Source: Hymenobacter terricola (lineage in GTDB: Bacteria > Bacteroidota > Bacteroidia > Cytophagales > Hymenobacteraceae). From it: DNA of 64,000 nucleotides. Positions 18,101-27,971 of this stretch are shown here, one piece after another. The notes under the pieces were generated by a model. That model made no database searches. It was not told where the DNA came from and saw only the letters and a list, made by a program, of their open reading frames with translations. Position 1 is the stretch's first letter. The number at the start of each line of letters is the position of its first letter. Both the position numbers and the translations under genes were made by a program. Location of the stretch: the NCBI RefSeq assembly GCF_017921975.2, contig NZ_JAGEMO020000001.1, positions 620,001 to 684,000 on the forward strand, in the 5' to 3' direction.

Positions 18101-21100
18101 ACCGAAGGAGCCGTGGAGCCGGGAGGCGTCACGCCGGTGCCGCCGGTGGGGTTGGTGCCCACGTTGCCGGGCACGTCCTGCGCGGCGATGTAGTAGTTAA
18201 TGATGTCGCCGGCCACTACGCCGCCCACCAGCGAATAATCGAAGGTGAAGGTGTAAGCCGAGCCGACCACGGTCGGCCCTGCGCTGGCCACATAGACTCC
18301 GGAGGTGCCTTTGCGGAAGTACAGGCGCGGGGCACTGGTGCCAGTGGCCACACCGCTGGGGTCGGTGATGGTCGCCGTTACGGTGCGGCTGGTGGTGCTG
18401 GCCTGGCTGCCGCCCAGGGCAGTAACGGTAATCAGGGGCGCCGTCTGGTCGAGCAGCAGGAAGCTGCCTTCGTCGGCCCCGATGTCGGGCGTGTTCACGT
18501 TGCGCGTGTCGCCATCGAAGTCGGTGGTGATGCCGCCGAACGGCTGCCCGGCGCTTTCGGCCTGGGTGGCGGCCCCGGCCGTGAGGTGCAGGAACGTGGC
18601 CGCCGCGCCCGTAGTGCTGGCGAAGGGAGTCGTCGTTTCCGTTACGGAGTTGGCTTCACGGTTCAGCAGCAAGGCCTTGTAGGCAGCCAGCGTCTGGCTG
18701 GCATTGGTGGCCGTGGTGGTGCCTTCCACGTAAATGAGGTTCGTGGCCGACGGCGTGCCGGCGTAGTACAGGTTGTTGTTGCCGAACAGGTTGGCGGGTA
18801 CCGTGCCGGCCGTGCCGCTGATGCGGCGAATGGCCGTGGCAGAGCCACCCGTGCCCACGGGCACACTCAGGTTCACCACCAGATTGTTGAACAGGTTCAG
18901 GCCCACCGTCAGCGAGTTCAGGTAGATGCCCTGCGTGCCGAACGTGGCGCCGGTGCTCGTGCCGTCGAGGCGAATGGTGTTAAAGGCCACATTGTTGGTG
19001 GTGCCGCCCGCCACCAGCACACCGGTTACGGCGGTCAGGCTGGTGGAAGCCGGAGCCTGCAGGTCGCCAATCAGGTTGTTGTTGACGTTGTTGGTGGTGC
19101 CGCCCAGCAGCCAGATGCCGGTGCTGGTAGCGGCCACGCCGCTGCCGGCCACCAGGGTATACAGCTTATTGCGGCTGAGGGTGTTGAGCGTACCCGCCGC
19201 CACCAGAATACCGGCCACGTTCGAGGCCACCGTGGCCGACGAACCCACGCCGCTGATGTTGCTGATGGTGTTGCCCGTGATGTTTACCGTGCCCGACGAA
19301 GCGCTCGAAATACCGAACGAGTAGCCGCCAGTGGTGCTAGTGCTCACCGAGACAGGTCCGGCTACCGTGCCGATGATGTTGCCCGTGCTCGTGCCAATGT
19401 TGGCATCGCCGCTGCTCACGTAAATGCCGGAAAAGATGCCGTAGGTCGTAGTCGCGCCGCTGCTGCTCACCCAGGTGATGTTGGCCACGGTGTTGCCCTG
19501 CACGCTCGTGGCGGTGCCCGAAGTGCTGAGGTAGATGCCCACCAACCGGAAGGCCGCCGCCGGGCCCGTCGCGGTGAGGGCCGAGCCGCCCGCGCCCGGG
19601 GCCGAGCCGCCGATGAAGTTGCCCGTCACGGTGTGGCCGTTGCCGCCCACGATGTAGATGCCGTACAGGGTGCCGGCCGTGCTAGCGCGGCTGGCCGTCT
19701 GGTAAATGCTGTTGCCGCTGATAACCCAGCCCGTACCGGCCGAGTTGATGTTCATGCCGTAGGCGCTGCCGGCCGAGAGGTAGAAGTTCGACAGGTTGTT
19801 GCCGATGATGCTGTTGCGGCTGTTGAGCGAGCTGCCCGAGTACACCAGGGTAACGGGCGTGGTTGCGCCGTCCTTAATGGTGTTGTACTGCAGGGTGTTG
19901 TCGCTGTTGCCGAGCGTAGTGGTCGTGCCCGTGAAGTTCACGTTCGGGTACGAGGAAACGTTGTTGCCCACCCCGATAATCTGGGTGTGCTCCACCACGT
20001 TAAACGTAGCGTCGCTGGTAAACTGCATCGGGATGCCGTTGGTGCTGGTGCTGGCAATGGTGAGGTCGGTGGCCAGGGCCGCGCCGCTCACCGGGCTGCC
20101 CGAGCCGCCGGGGCGGCCGTCCAGAATCAGGTACTTGCCGCCGAAGATGTTGAACGCCGCCCCGGCCACCGTGCTGGTGATGCTCAGGTTGGTGGCACCG
20201 GCGGCGGGGCGCACGGTCACGGTGTTGGTGGCCGTGCCCGCGTAGTTATACACCAGCGGGAACGTCTCGGTGGTGCTTACATAAGCACTTTGCAGCTCCA
20301 GCACGAGCGGGCCGCATACGCCGTTGATGCTGAGGGCCGAAAAAGCGGCGGTCAGCGTCGGGTAATCAGCCCCCGCCGCAGGACCTACCGATTTGGTGCC
20401 GCAAAAGGGCACGGCGGCCAGCGTAGTAGCCGTTACGGTGGCGTTGGTCGACACGCCGCCGGCCTCGTTGTTGGCCGTGACGCGGTAGTAGTACGTGGTG
20501 CCGGTCGTCAGGCCCGTTTGGGCAAACGTCACCGTGCCGCCCGTCGCGGCGGCCGTGGTCGACGCGACCGTGCCCACAGTGGTGAAAGTGGTGTTATCGG
20601 TTGAGCGGGAAACCGTGAAATAGGTTTCGTTGGTCGAGTTGTCGGTGATAACCAGGTTCAGGCTGGCTTGGCCCACTGCGCTGGCTGCCAGGCCGGGTGC
20701 CACGGGAGTGCCCGAGAGCGGCGTGAAAACAAACACCGTGCGCGAGCCATCGGCCGAGGAGTTCAGCACGGCAATTGCCGCGTTGTCGGCCAGCGTGGTA
20801 GCCGTTGCCGAAGTCACCGTCGCATCATAAGTTGGGGTAGCGTTAAAGGTCTTTACCACGCCAATTTGCCCGGCATTCGTACCGGCCGAAATAAAGATGG
20901 AGCGCGTTACAGACGTACCGTTGTTGAATGCCGCACCGTAGCGGTACTCAACCTTGCCCGTGTTTTCTTCCAGAATGGCCTGAACTTGAACGGGCGTGCC
21001 GGCAGCGGGAGTACCCGCGTAAGGCACGCGCAATCCCGTCCATTCTACCACCAGCGTGCGGTTGGTGCCGGCCACTACCTTATACCGCACCGCGCCGGTG

Positions 21101-21477
21101 GCCTGGGTCGCATTGTCGCCGCCAAAGGGAGCCAGGATGGCCTGGCCGGACGTTGGCGCAGTATTCGTGCCCGAAATGACCGTGGCGCCCAACCGCAACT
21201 GGCCGTTGGAGTTCACGCTGAACTGCGTGTAGTTCGTGCCCATGAACCCAATCGTGAAGCCAATGGGCAGCACGGCCGAAGCATCATCGTCGCGGTAGGT
21301 GCCGGTCGCCAGGGCATCCGTCGTACCGGTCGACATATCCACCAGCGAGCCCGTGGAATTGGTGGTAAACGCGTAATTGGCTGTGCTTTGGGCCCAGGCG
21401 GCTGAAGTGCTCAGCAGCGCCACAAGCACCATGGCCAGCCACCGGGTCAGCCGGTTAGCGAGAAAAGGTGTGTGCAT
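15115..21477 (-). CDS. Giant T9SS-sorted beta-helix surface protein (2120 aa)
   Basis: A signal peptide (RWLAMVLVALLSTSAAWAQS) leads an extracellular protein of 2120 residues. An early beta-sandwich is followed by a fibronectin type III-like domain at about 255-350 (GLTTGTTYYYRVTANNEAGG). Two long stretches of right-handed parallel beta-helix (about 365-1000 and 1150-1650) follow, rich in NTI, GN-x-I and N-x-V turns. Each ends in an ITTDFDGDTR-x-x-x-TPD-x-GADE segment. Next come near-identical modules beginning (A/S)ATF-x-YP and containing TGLT(I/V)NATTGA(I/V)T. A type A sorting domain (NVYPNPTPNGQLTLEL ... GVYTLRLANT) closes the protein. Likely an adhesin, matrix component or polysaccharide-binding protein. 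It is Thr/Ser/Gly-rich with very few charges. Confidence 0.88.
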   Translation of the reverse strand: MHTPFLANRLTRWLAMVLVALLSTSAAWAQSTANYAFTTNSTGSLVDMSTGTTDALATGTYRDDDASAVLPIGFTIGFMGTNYTQFSVNSNGQLRLGATVISGTNTAPTSGQAILAPFGGDNATQATGAVRYKVVAGTNRTLVVEWTGLRVPYAGTPAAGTPVQVQAILEENTGKVEYRYGAAFNNGTSVTRSIFISAGTNAGQIGVVKTFNATPTYDATVTSATATTLADNAAIAVLNSSADGSRTVFVFTPLSGTPVAPGLAASAVGQASLNLVITDNSTNETYFTVSRSTDNTTFTTVGTVASTTAAATGGTVTFAQTGLTTGTTYYYRVTANNEAGGVSTNATVTATTLAAVPFCGTKSVGPAAGADYPTLTAAFSALSINGVCGPLVLELQSAYVSTTETFPLVYNYAGTATNTVTVRPAAGATNLSITSTVAGAAFNIFGGKYLILDGRPGGSGSPVSGAALATDLTIASTSTNGIPMQFTSDATFNVVEHTQIIGVGNNVSSYPNVNFTGTTTTLGNSDNTLQYNTIKDGATTPVTLVYSGSSLNSRNSIIGNNLSNFYLSAGSAYGMNINSAGTGWVISGNSIYQTASRASTAGTLYGIYIVGGNGHTVTGNFIGGSAPGAGGSALTATGPAAAFRLVGIYLSTSGTATSVQGNTVANITWVSSSGATTTYGIFSGIYVSSGDANIGTSTGNIIGTVAGPVSVSTSTTGGYSFGISSASSGTVNITGNTISNISGVGSSATVASNVAGILVAAGTLNTLSRNKLYTLVAGSGVAATSTGIWLLGGTTNNVNNNLIGDLQAPASTSLTAVTGVLVAGGTTNNVAFNTIRLDGTSTGATFGTQGIYLNSLTVGLNLFNNLVVNLSVPVGTGGSATAIRRISGTAGTVPANLFGNNNLYYAGTPSATNLIYVEGTTTATNASQTLAAYKALLLNREANSVTETTTPFASTTGAAATFLHLTAGAATQAESAGQPFGGITTDFDGDTRNVNTPDIGADEGSFLLLDQTAPLITVTALGGSQASTTSRTVTATITDPSGVATGTSAPRLYFRKGTSGVYVASAGPTVVGSAYTFTFDYSLVGGVVAGDIINYYIAAQDVPGNVGTNPTGGTGVTPPGSTAPSVAYQYTILPALSGTYYVSATAATSPVPARTYATLTAAVAAYNTSGLGGAVTFLLLDPTYSTGETFPIAILNNADASAANTLTIKPSNATGTTAVAITGSAATAILQLLASDYVTIDGSLGGTISATDPRPSRDLTVSNTNTGTSSLVVQQFAQFTNDGATFNTIKNLTAVGVSTAATAATLYGIALQGVSNATTANLYTNNTVQNCAVRGTLVGIASLGGTATLKNQNVLITQNDLNAPAASGGLTRGGILLSFDNNAQVTQNNIGNILNTSDVSGISLGFTVGNFSNTTFTGNEVTNTLVSRNNIGSVVSTGTFSAVGIGVATATTGTNTVANNFVSGVNSNGTSGDFGAGIYVSGAAGGGTTRVLYNSVSMTGTNPGTSSANQPNFALAVGGTSPTVEVRDNVFYNSQTVTGALSYAVGYAYAGTTGNYAGLTSTNNAFYGVGGTGLTGGLVSGTARATLADLNTETGQDRPTTATLPVGTSLLLATSPFVSATDLHVLTTNAAGLALNGAGTPITGITTDFDGDTRSTTTPDLGADEFVANLDVSVAALTAPVASSTCFGTTETVTASITNSSTVALNFVTNPVTVMVTITPPAGGTPQTFTTVVNTGTLAAGASQAVAFTGTANLSVLGTYTATVTTLLLGDDNPANNALAPVTITSGTRSATFTYPTAIICAGATGTVAATLATGASAGAFTSTTGLTINATTGAITPGTSTAGTYVVTNTLPATATCPALTTTQSVTIAPASVATFSYPATGNCAGSTGTTAATLGTGATAGTFTSTTGLTVNATTGAVTLATSTAGTYTVTNTVAPAGGCAATATATITVNPTPTRPVLTAAYNGAVTTLTSSATTGNQFYLNGAIITGATNQTYVVNGTVAQLGSYTVVATNTFGCSSAASLPLVVTAARNSIAGASLNVYPNPTPNGQLTLELTGFRVATKLTVLDAMGRVVASEVLPAASGVAIHALDLSKVAAGVYTLRLANTDGVETRRLVRE

Positions 21478-21833
21478 AAAAGTTGGAAATAGGTGAGGGG
21501 AAAAAGAGTGAGAAAGGGTGGTAAAAACAGAAAGGGTGGTGCAACCAGAATAGGCGGAGCCAATTATTTATATTTCAGCCCTGAACAAGGGTGTAAATTA
21601 AGGACAATTTCAGGCTGCTTCAATACGCCGGCCGGGATAATCGACGGATGAGCTTTGTTAAATGCCAAAAGGGCCCCGTAGCGCGACCAGGTGCTTCTGC
21701 TAATTCCGCCAATTGACGTATTACCTTGCCGCCGAGGCCGGGCTTGCCGTCGCCGCCGCGAAGGCAAGCCCAACAGCTTGGACACTTTCCGATTGGCAGG
21801 CAGGGACAAAAGGCCTACTGGCGGGCCGCTCCC
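21478..21833. other. Intergenic region without a supported gene
   Basis: 356 nt between the start of the giant surface gene and the end of the channel-like gene. It holds the leader of the former. A small minus-strand ORF (21564-21809, 81 codons) has an arginine-rich, low-complexity sequence and no supported start. I see no clear terminator and no TAnnTTTG match. Confidence 0.5.
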
Positions 21834-22901
21834 TCACCCCCCGGCTTTGAGGCCCGGTGCCATGGTGAGGCGGGCCAGGAAATTCAGGGCGGGCAGGTAG
21901 CGGCTGCGCAGCTCGCGGTATTGCCCCCAGGCGGCCGTGCGGTCTTCTAGTAGTTGCAGCCCGCTCTCGGTCAGTCTTTTGCAGGCCAGGTCAAAGTCGG
22001 CGCGGCCCTCTTCCTTAAGGTTCTCATCGGGCAGAATGCTGCTGGGTTCGGCCCCGGCCTTGGTGTCGAAGAAGCGGTAGACCCGGTTCAGCGCCAGGCA
22101 GCCGGCCTTGAAGGTGATTTGGGCCTGCCGGGGCTGGGGACCGTCCACGGCGGCAAAGAGCAGGGCGGCGGTATCCAGAATCAGGCCGCCGCTGACTACC
22201 CAGGAGCGGCCCGGCTGCGGCGAGCGGAAAAAAGACAGAATGGGCAGCGAGGTGTGGCTTTCCTCAATCTCCACAAACCAGCGCTCCCACTCGGCCCACT
22301 GCTGGTCGTCGTTCTGCACCGAGCCGTCATGGTTGAGCCAAGCCAGCAGGCAGGCGGCCGTGGGGGGCGTGCCGGCCCGCAGCTCCAGCAGCGCCACCGT
22401 CACCTCGCGCCGCGAAAACGCCTGGTAGATGGTGGGCAGGTAGGAAATGAGCAGCGTGAGCAGCAGCAGCCCCAGCGTGGCCTCGGAGTAGCTGAGCGCT
22501 GAGATGAACAGGTGGTGGGTGTCGGTGGTGCCCAGCGTGAGCAGCGAGCTGCCGCTCAGCTCGTAGCAGCGCCGCCAGCTGCCCTCGCCCAGCGCCCAGT
22601 AGATGCTGGTGTAGCCCGTGCTCACCAACGCCTCCCAAAACACGGGCAGCGCCACCAAAGCCACCGGCGCGTAGTGCGCCATTATTTTATCGCGCCGCTC
22701 GTACGAGTTGGCCAGCCGGGCCGCCAGGTCAAAAATCACGCGGATGCCCATGAAGGCCCACACGTTCATCTTCACCACCTCGTTGCGCGGCAAGATGAAC
22801 GAGCGGATGGCTGCCGACAAGGTGGTGATGACCAGCACCATGCCGCCCAGGCCGGTAACCACGCGCAGGGCTAAAAAGAGGAGGGGCGGCATAGTCGGCA
22901 A
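21834..22901 (-). CDS. Ion-channel-like membrane protein with degenerate pore loop
   Basis: 355 residues. An N-terminal membrane helix (LFLALRVVTGLGGMVLVITTL) and at least two more helices flank a pore-like segment, SSLLTLGTTDTHHLF, followed by EATLGLLLLTLLISYLPTIY and QAFSRREVTVALLE. The layout of pore loop, then a helix ending near YLPTIY and a FSRRE cytoplasmic exit, resembles two-TM potassium-channel-like proteins. The selectivity signature TxGYG is not present (TLGTT instead). The C-terminal 170 residues look soluble and helical with no recognised regulatory domain. Ion selectivity is unknown. An alternative start is the in-frame ATG at 22892. Confidence 0.55.
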   Translation of the reverse strand: MPTMPPLLFLALRVVTGLGGMVLVITTLSAAIRSFILPRNEVVKMNVWAFMGIRVIFDLAARLANSYERRDKIMAHYAPVALVALPVFWEALVSTGYTSIYWALGEGSWRRCYELSGSSLLTLGTTDTHHLFISALSYSEATLGLLLLTLLISYLPTIYQAFSRREVTVALLELRAGTPPTAACLLAWLNHDGSVQNDDQQWAEWERWFVEIEESHTSLPILSFFRSPQPGRSWVVSGGLILDTAALLFAAVDGPQPRQAQITFKAGCLALNRVYRFFDTKAGAEPSSILPDENLKEEGRADFDLACKRLTESGLQLLEDRTAAWGQYRELRSRYLPALNFLARLTMAPGLKAGG

Positions 22902-22959
22902 AAATGCCTGATACGGGCAAATGCGCCAAAGCGCCGAACGGTTAAGGCGTTAGTCCCCG

Positions 22960-24351
<1,392 letters not shown>

Positions 24352-24358
24352 GGCTTAA

Positions 24359-26050
24359 TCAGGGCTTATTGGAATCAACCACAATGCGCTGCTCGCGGTT
24401 GGCCAGCTCCCAGGCCGTGTGGAAAACCAGCTGGGCGCGCTCCGCTAATTTATCGAATTCAATTTTGTCCACGTCGTCCGTGGCCCGGTGGTAGTCGGCG
24501 TGCTCGCCGGTGGTGTAGAAGATGACCGGGATTTTGCGGCGGGCAAAGTTGTAGTGGTCCGAGCGGTAGTAGATGTGCTCGGGCTCGTTCGGGATGTTGA
24601 AGTGGTAGTCCAGCTCCAGGTGCGTGTAGTCGCGGTTGGCCGCCTCGTTGATGCGGTGCAGCTCCGACGACAGCTTGTCGTCGCCCACCACGCACACAAA
24701 ATGCTTCTTCGGGCTGTGCTTGCGGTCGGTGCGGCCCACCATGTCAATGTTCAAATCGGCAATGGTGTTGGCCAGCGGCACCACCGGGTGGGCCGTGTAG
24801 TATTCCGAGCCAAACAGGCCTTCCTCCTCCGCCGTCATGGTCACGAACAGGATGCTGCGGCGCGGGCCGTGGCCGTCCTTTTTGGCCTGGGCGAAGGCTT
24901 TGGCAATGGCCAGCACCGCCACCGTGCCCGAGCCGTCGTCGTCGGCCCCGTTGTAAATCGTGTCGTGCTTCACGCCCAAATGGTCGTAGTGGGCCGAAAT
25001 CACCAGCACTTCGTCCTTTTTATCCGTGCCTTCGAGGTAGCCCAGCACGTTTTCGGTGGTGAGCTGTTCCTGGTTCTGCGGCAGGTAAATAGTGGCCGTG
25101 GGGGGATGAAACAGGGCCGGCACCGGCCGGCGCGCCTGCCCCACGGCGCGCACGTAGTCAATCAGTCCGTTCATGGTGGTGCCGGCCAGCTGCAGGCCCA
25201 GCTCCTGCGAAGTAAAGTACACGCCGATGCCCGGCGGGATGTTTTCCGCTACCGTGTCAACGACTTCCGGGCCGGGGTCGGGCAGGGAAAAGGCCGGCTC
25301 CTGTAGCGAAGCGGCCATCTCCGCGGTTTGCTTGCGGAAAGCCGCCGCCGGAGCAAACGTCATCAGAAAAATGCCGCGCGCGCCCTTGGCCTTGGCCAGC
25401 GCCGCCTTGCGCAGGCCCGAGTCCCAGTAATCGGCGCTACGGCCGTTGGCTTTCAGCAGCTTGCGGCCCCGCTCGTCCTGCGGCTCACCCATGATGGCCA
25501 CCACGTCCCGGCCCTTCACATCGAGCCCGGCGTAGTCCGAATACGCGCCCTGCTCCACGCCAAAGCCCACAAAAACCGGCTCCGAAACCGTGGCGGTGCG
25601 GTAGGGCGACGGCATGGGGCCGTAGCTGAAAAAGTCCCTCAGGTACTCGTGGCGCTGGCCGTTTATTTTCAGGTAGCCACCCGAGGCGTAGGTGTGGCGC
25701 GTGAGCTGGAAGTGCTGCAAATACGGGTTGTCGCCGCCCGGCACGGGCCCTTGCAGGCCCAGCGCCATGAACTGCTTTACCAGGTAATCGGCCGCCAGCT
25801 TCTGGCCCGGCTGGCCCGCCTCGCGCCCCTGAAACGCGTCCGAGGCCACCACGGTGAGGTGTTCGCGCAGGTCTTCGGGCCGAATGGTGGCGGCGTAGGG
25901 ACTCGATATATCCGTGACGGTGGCTGGCGCGGCGGCTACGGGCACGGCCCCGCTTTTGGTCTTGGTTTTGACTTTGGAAAGCGCTTGCTGAGCAACCGCA
26001 GGCAGTCCGAAGGGCAGGGCCAGAAGCCCGCACAGTACAAATTTTTTCAT
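24359..26050 (-). CDS. M28 family zinc metallopeptidase, secreted (copy 1)
   Basis: 563 residues with a signal peptide (MKKFVLCGLLALPFGLPAVA). A protease-associated (PA) insert lies around residues 110-250. The M28 catalytic core has zinc ligand motifs VISAHYDHLGV, NGADDDGSGTVAVL and AEEEGLFGSEYY. It is expected to be an exported aminopeptidase or dipeptidase with two zinc ions. Starting at 26050 rather than the ORF start at 26059 gives the standard MKK signal peptide. A TACCTTTC -7-like element lies at 26069-26076. It is paralogous to the next gene upstream (26159-27826) and appears operonic with lutB. Confidence 0.92.
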   Translation of the reverse strand: MKKFVLCGLLALPFGLPAVAQQALSKVKTKTKSGAVPVAAAPATVTDISSPYAATIRPEDLREHLTVVASDAFQGREAGQPGQKLAADYLVKQFMALGLQGPVPGGDNPYLQHFQLTRHTYASGGYLKINGQRHEYLRDFFSYGPMPSPYRTATVSEPVFVGFGVEQGAYSDYAGLDVKGRDVVAIMGEPQDERGRKLLKANGRSADYWDSGLRKAALAKAKGARGIFLMTFAPAAAFRKQTAEMAASLQEPAFSLPDPGPEVVDTVAENIPPGIGVYFTSQELGLQLAGTTMNGLIDYVRAVGQARRPVPALFHPPTATIYLPQNQEQLTTENVLGYLEGTDKKDEVLVISAHYDHLGVKHDTIYNGADDDGSGTVAVLAIAKAFAQAKKDGHGPRRSILFVTMTAEEEGLFGSEYYTAHPVVPLANTIADLNIDMVGRTDRKHSPKKHFVCVVGDDKLSSELHRINEAANRDYTHLELDYHFNIPNEPEHIYYRSDHYNFARRKIPVIFYTTGEHADYHRATDDVDKIEFDKLAERAQLVFHTAWELANREQRIVVDSNKP

Positions 26051-26061
26051 GAAAAGCAAAA

Positions 26062-26138
26062 GGATGCCGAAAGGTAGAAGAATGAAAACAGAACGTCATG
26101 CTACGCGGCGCGCAGCATGACGTTCTGTTCGGCATCCA
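26062..26138. repeat. Two-part hairpin between the M28 paralogues, short relative of the REP-like family
   Basis: The outer arms GGATGCCGA/TCGGCATCC (26062-26070 and 26130-26138) and inner arms AACAGAACGTCATGCT/AGCATGACGTTCTGTT (26088-26103 and 26114-26129) fold as one long stem-loop. The inner arm carries the GAACGTCATGC head of the dispersed repeat family. The outer left arm overlaps the -7-like element of the peptidase. Confidence 0.75.
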
Positions 26139-26158
26139 AATCAAGCGGTAAAGCCTGC

Positions 26159-27826
26159 TTACGGCTTATTCGAGTCCACGGCGATGCGGCCGTCGCGGTT
26201 GGCCAGCGTCCAGGCCAGGTGGAACACCAGCCGCGCCCGCTTCTCCATCTTGTCGAACTGGATTTTGCTGATTTCGTCGCTTTCCTTGTGGTAGTCGGCG
26301 TGCACGCCGTTGAAGAAAAAGGCCACCGGTATCTTGTTCACCGCGAAGTTGTAGTGGTCGGAGCGGTAGTAGAAGCGGTTCGGGTCGGCGGGGTCGTCGA
26401 AGCGGTAGTCCAGGTCGAGCTGGGTGTACTGCTTGTTTTCGGCCTCGTTAATCACCTTCAGCTCCGAAGCCAGCTTGTCGGAACCGATGACGTACACGTA
26501 GTCGCCCTTGCCCTCGTGCTCCACGTCGGTGCGCCCAATCATGTCCACGTTCAAATCGGCCTCCGTGCTGGCCAGCGGGAACACCGGGTGCTTGGAGTAA
26601 TATTCCGAGCCAAACAGGCCCTTTTCCTCGCCCGTCACGCTCAGAAACAGCAGGCTGCGGCGCGGCCCGTGGCCTTCCTTCTTGGCGCGGGCAAAGGCTT
26701 CCGCCATCGTGATAATGGCCGTGGTGCCCGAGCCGTCGTCATCGGCCCCGTTGAATACCTGGCCGTCGTGCATGCCCAGGTGGTCGTGGTGGGCCGAAAT
26801 TACGATGACGTCCGACTTCAAATCCGAGCCTTCGATGAAGCCCAGCACGTTCTCCGTATCCAGCGGCTCGCGCTTGCGCACGGCCTTTATCTGCATCGGC
26901 GCCAGCTTCTTAAAGGGCGACGCCACCGGCTGCTTGGTGGTGTTAATCTTGGCCAGGTAAGCCTGCAAATTGGTGTCGGTGGTGCCCAATACCGCCCGGC
27001 CCACGGCCGGCGAAATGAAGAACGACGGCACGCGGCTCGGCTTTTCGCCCTGCATCATCGTGGCCGGCCGGCTGATGAACGGGGCCAGCCGCGCCGCCTG
27101 CTTGGCGAAATCACTGGTGGGGTTGAAGCTCACGAAAAACACCGTGCGGGCACCTTTCTGGGCCGCCAGCTGGGCCTTGCCGCGGTAGTCCAGGCCCCAC
27201 TTGGTGGGCGAGCCGTCGGCGCTGAGCAGGGCCTTGCCGCCGTCGCCGGTGGGCTCGCCCAGCATGATGAGCAGGTCCTTGCCTTTCACATCGAGCCCGG
27301 CGTAGTCGGAGTAGCCGGGCTGCTCGATGCCGTAGCCCACGAACACCGGCGTCACGCTGGTTTCTTCGTTGAAAGGCGAGTCGCCCATGCCGTAGAAATC
27401 GGTGAGCCAGGCGTAGCTGGTTTTGCCCACTTTCAGGGTCGCGCCGTCGGCCCAGGTCACCTGCTCCACGTTGAAGTGCTGCTGGTAGGGGTCGGCCGGG
27501 TTGGGCAGCGGGCCGGTCAGGCCGGCATTTTTGAACTGCTCGGCCACGTAGGCGGCGGCCATGTGCTGGCCTTTCTGGCCCGTTTCGCGGCCTTCGTACT
27601 CGTCCGAAGCCAGCACGGCGAGGTGGGTGCGCAGGCGCTCGGCGGTAACCTGGTCGGCATATTTGGCGCTCCAGTCGGTGTTGACGACTGCGGGTGTTGC
27701 AGGTGCTGCCGCTGCTTGCGGGGCCGGGCTGGCTTTCTTGGTTTTGACTTTGACCTTGCCTTGGGCGTGGGCCGGCGCGGCGCTGGCCAGGGCCAGAAAG
27801 GCCAGTAGGAGGGAGGTTTTATTCAT
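26159..27826 (-). CDS. M28 family zinc metallopeptidase, secreted (copy 2)
   Basis: 555 residues with a signal peptide (MNKTSLLLAFLALASAAPAHA), a PA-type insert and the M28 core: VISAHHDHLGM, NGADDDGSGTTAII and EEKGLFGSEYY. It is collinear with the M28 protein encoded just downstream, including the YAGLDVKGKDLLIMLGEP segment. The pair arose by tandem duplication. Substrate preference cannot be read from sequence. The ATG at 27826 is chosen because the 14-residue extension upstream reads into a repeat region and lacks a signal peptide. A REP-like inverted repeat separates it from ispF. Confidence 0.92.
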   Translation of the reverse strand: MNKTSLLLAFLALASAAPAHAQGKVKVKTKKASPAPQAAAAPATPAVVNTDWSAKYADQVTAERLRTHLAVLASDEYEGRETGQKGQHMAAAYVAEQFKNAGLTGPLPNPADPYQQHFNVEQVTWADGATLKVGKTSYAWLTDFYGMGDSPFNEETSVTPVFVGYGIEQPGYSDYAGLDVKGKDLLIMLGEPTGDGGKALLSADGSPTKWGLDYRGKAQLAAQKGARTVFFVSFNPTSDFAKQAARLAPFISRPATMMQGEKPSRVPSFFISPAVGRAVLGTTDTNLQAYLAKINTTKQPVASPFKKLAPMQIKAVRKREPLDTENVLGFIEGSDLKSDVIVISAHHDHLGMHDGQVFNGADDDGSGTTAIITMAEAFARAKKEGHGPRRSLLFLSVTGEEKGLFGSEYYSKHPVFPLASTEADLNVDMIGRTDVEHEGKGDYVYVIGSDKLASELKVINEAENKQYTQLDLDYRFDDPADPNRFYYRSDHYNFAVNKIPVAFFFNGVHADYHKESDEISKIQFDKMEKRARLVFHLAWTLANRDGRIAVDSNKP

Positions 27827-27860
27827 GCGGGAAGTGAGGTGGAAACGGATTTTATTGGGG

Positions 27861-27959
27861 AACGTCATGCCGAGCGTAGCCGAGGCATCTCGCTCGCATC
27901 GTTGACCGATTGGCTTACTGCCGCACGCGAGATGCCTCGGCTACGCTCGGTATGATGTT
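27861..27959. repeat. Long intergenic inverted repeat, REP-like family copy
   Basis: 33-bp arms (27861-27893 and 27927-27959, two mismatches) enclose 33 nt. The arm begins AACGTCATGCCGAGCGTAGC and ends CGAGGCATCTCGC. It lies between ispF and the M28 gene. Confidence 0.88.
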
Positions 27960-27971
27960 CAAGAGAGATGA

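Noticed and set aside
21564..21809. Small minus-strand ORF in the gap upstream of the giant surface gene
   Set aside because: Arginine-rich, no recognisable family, no promoter element and no supporting context.
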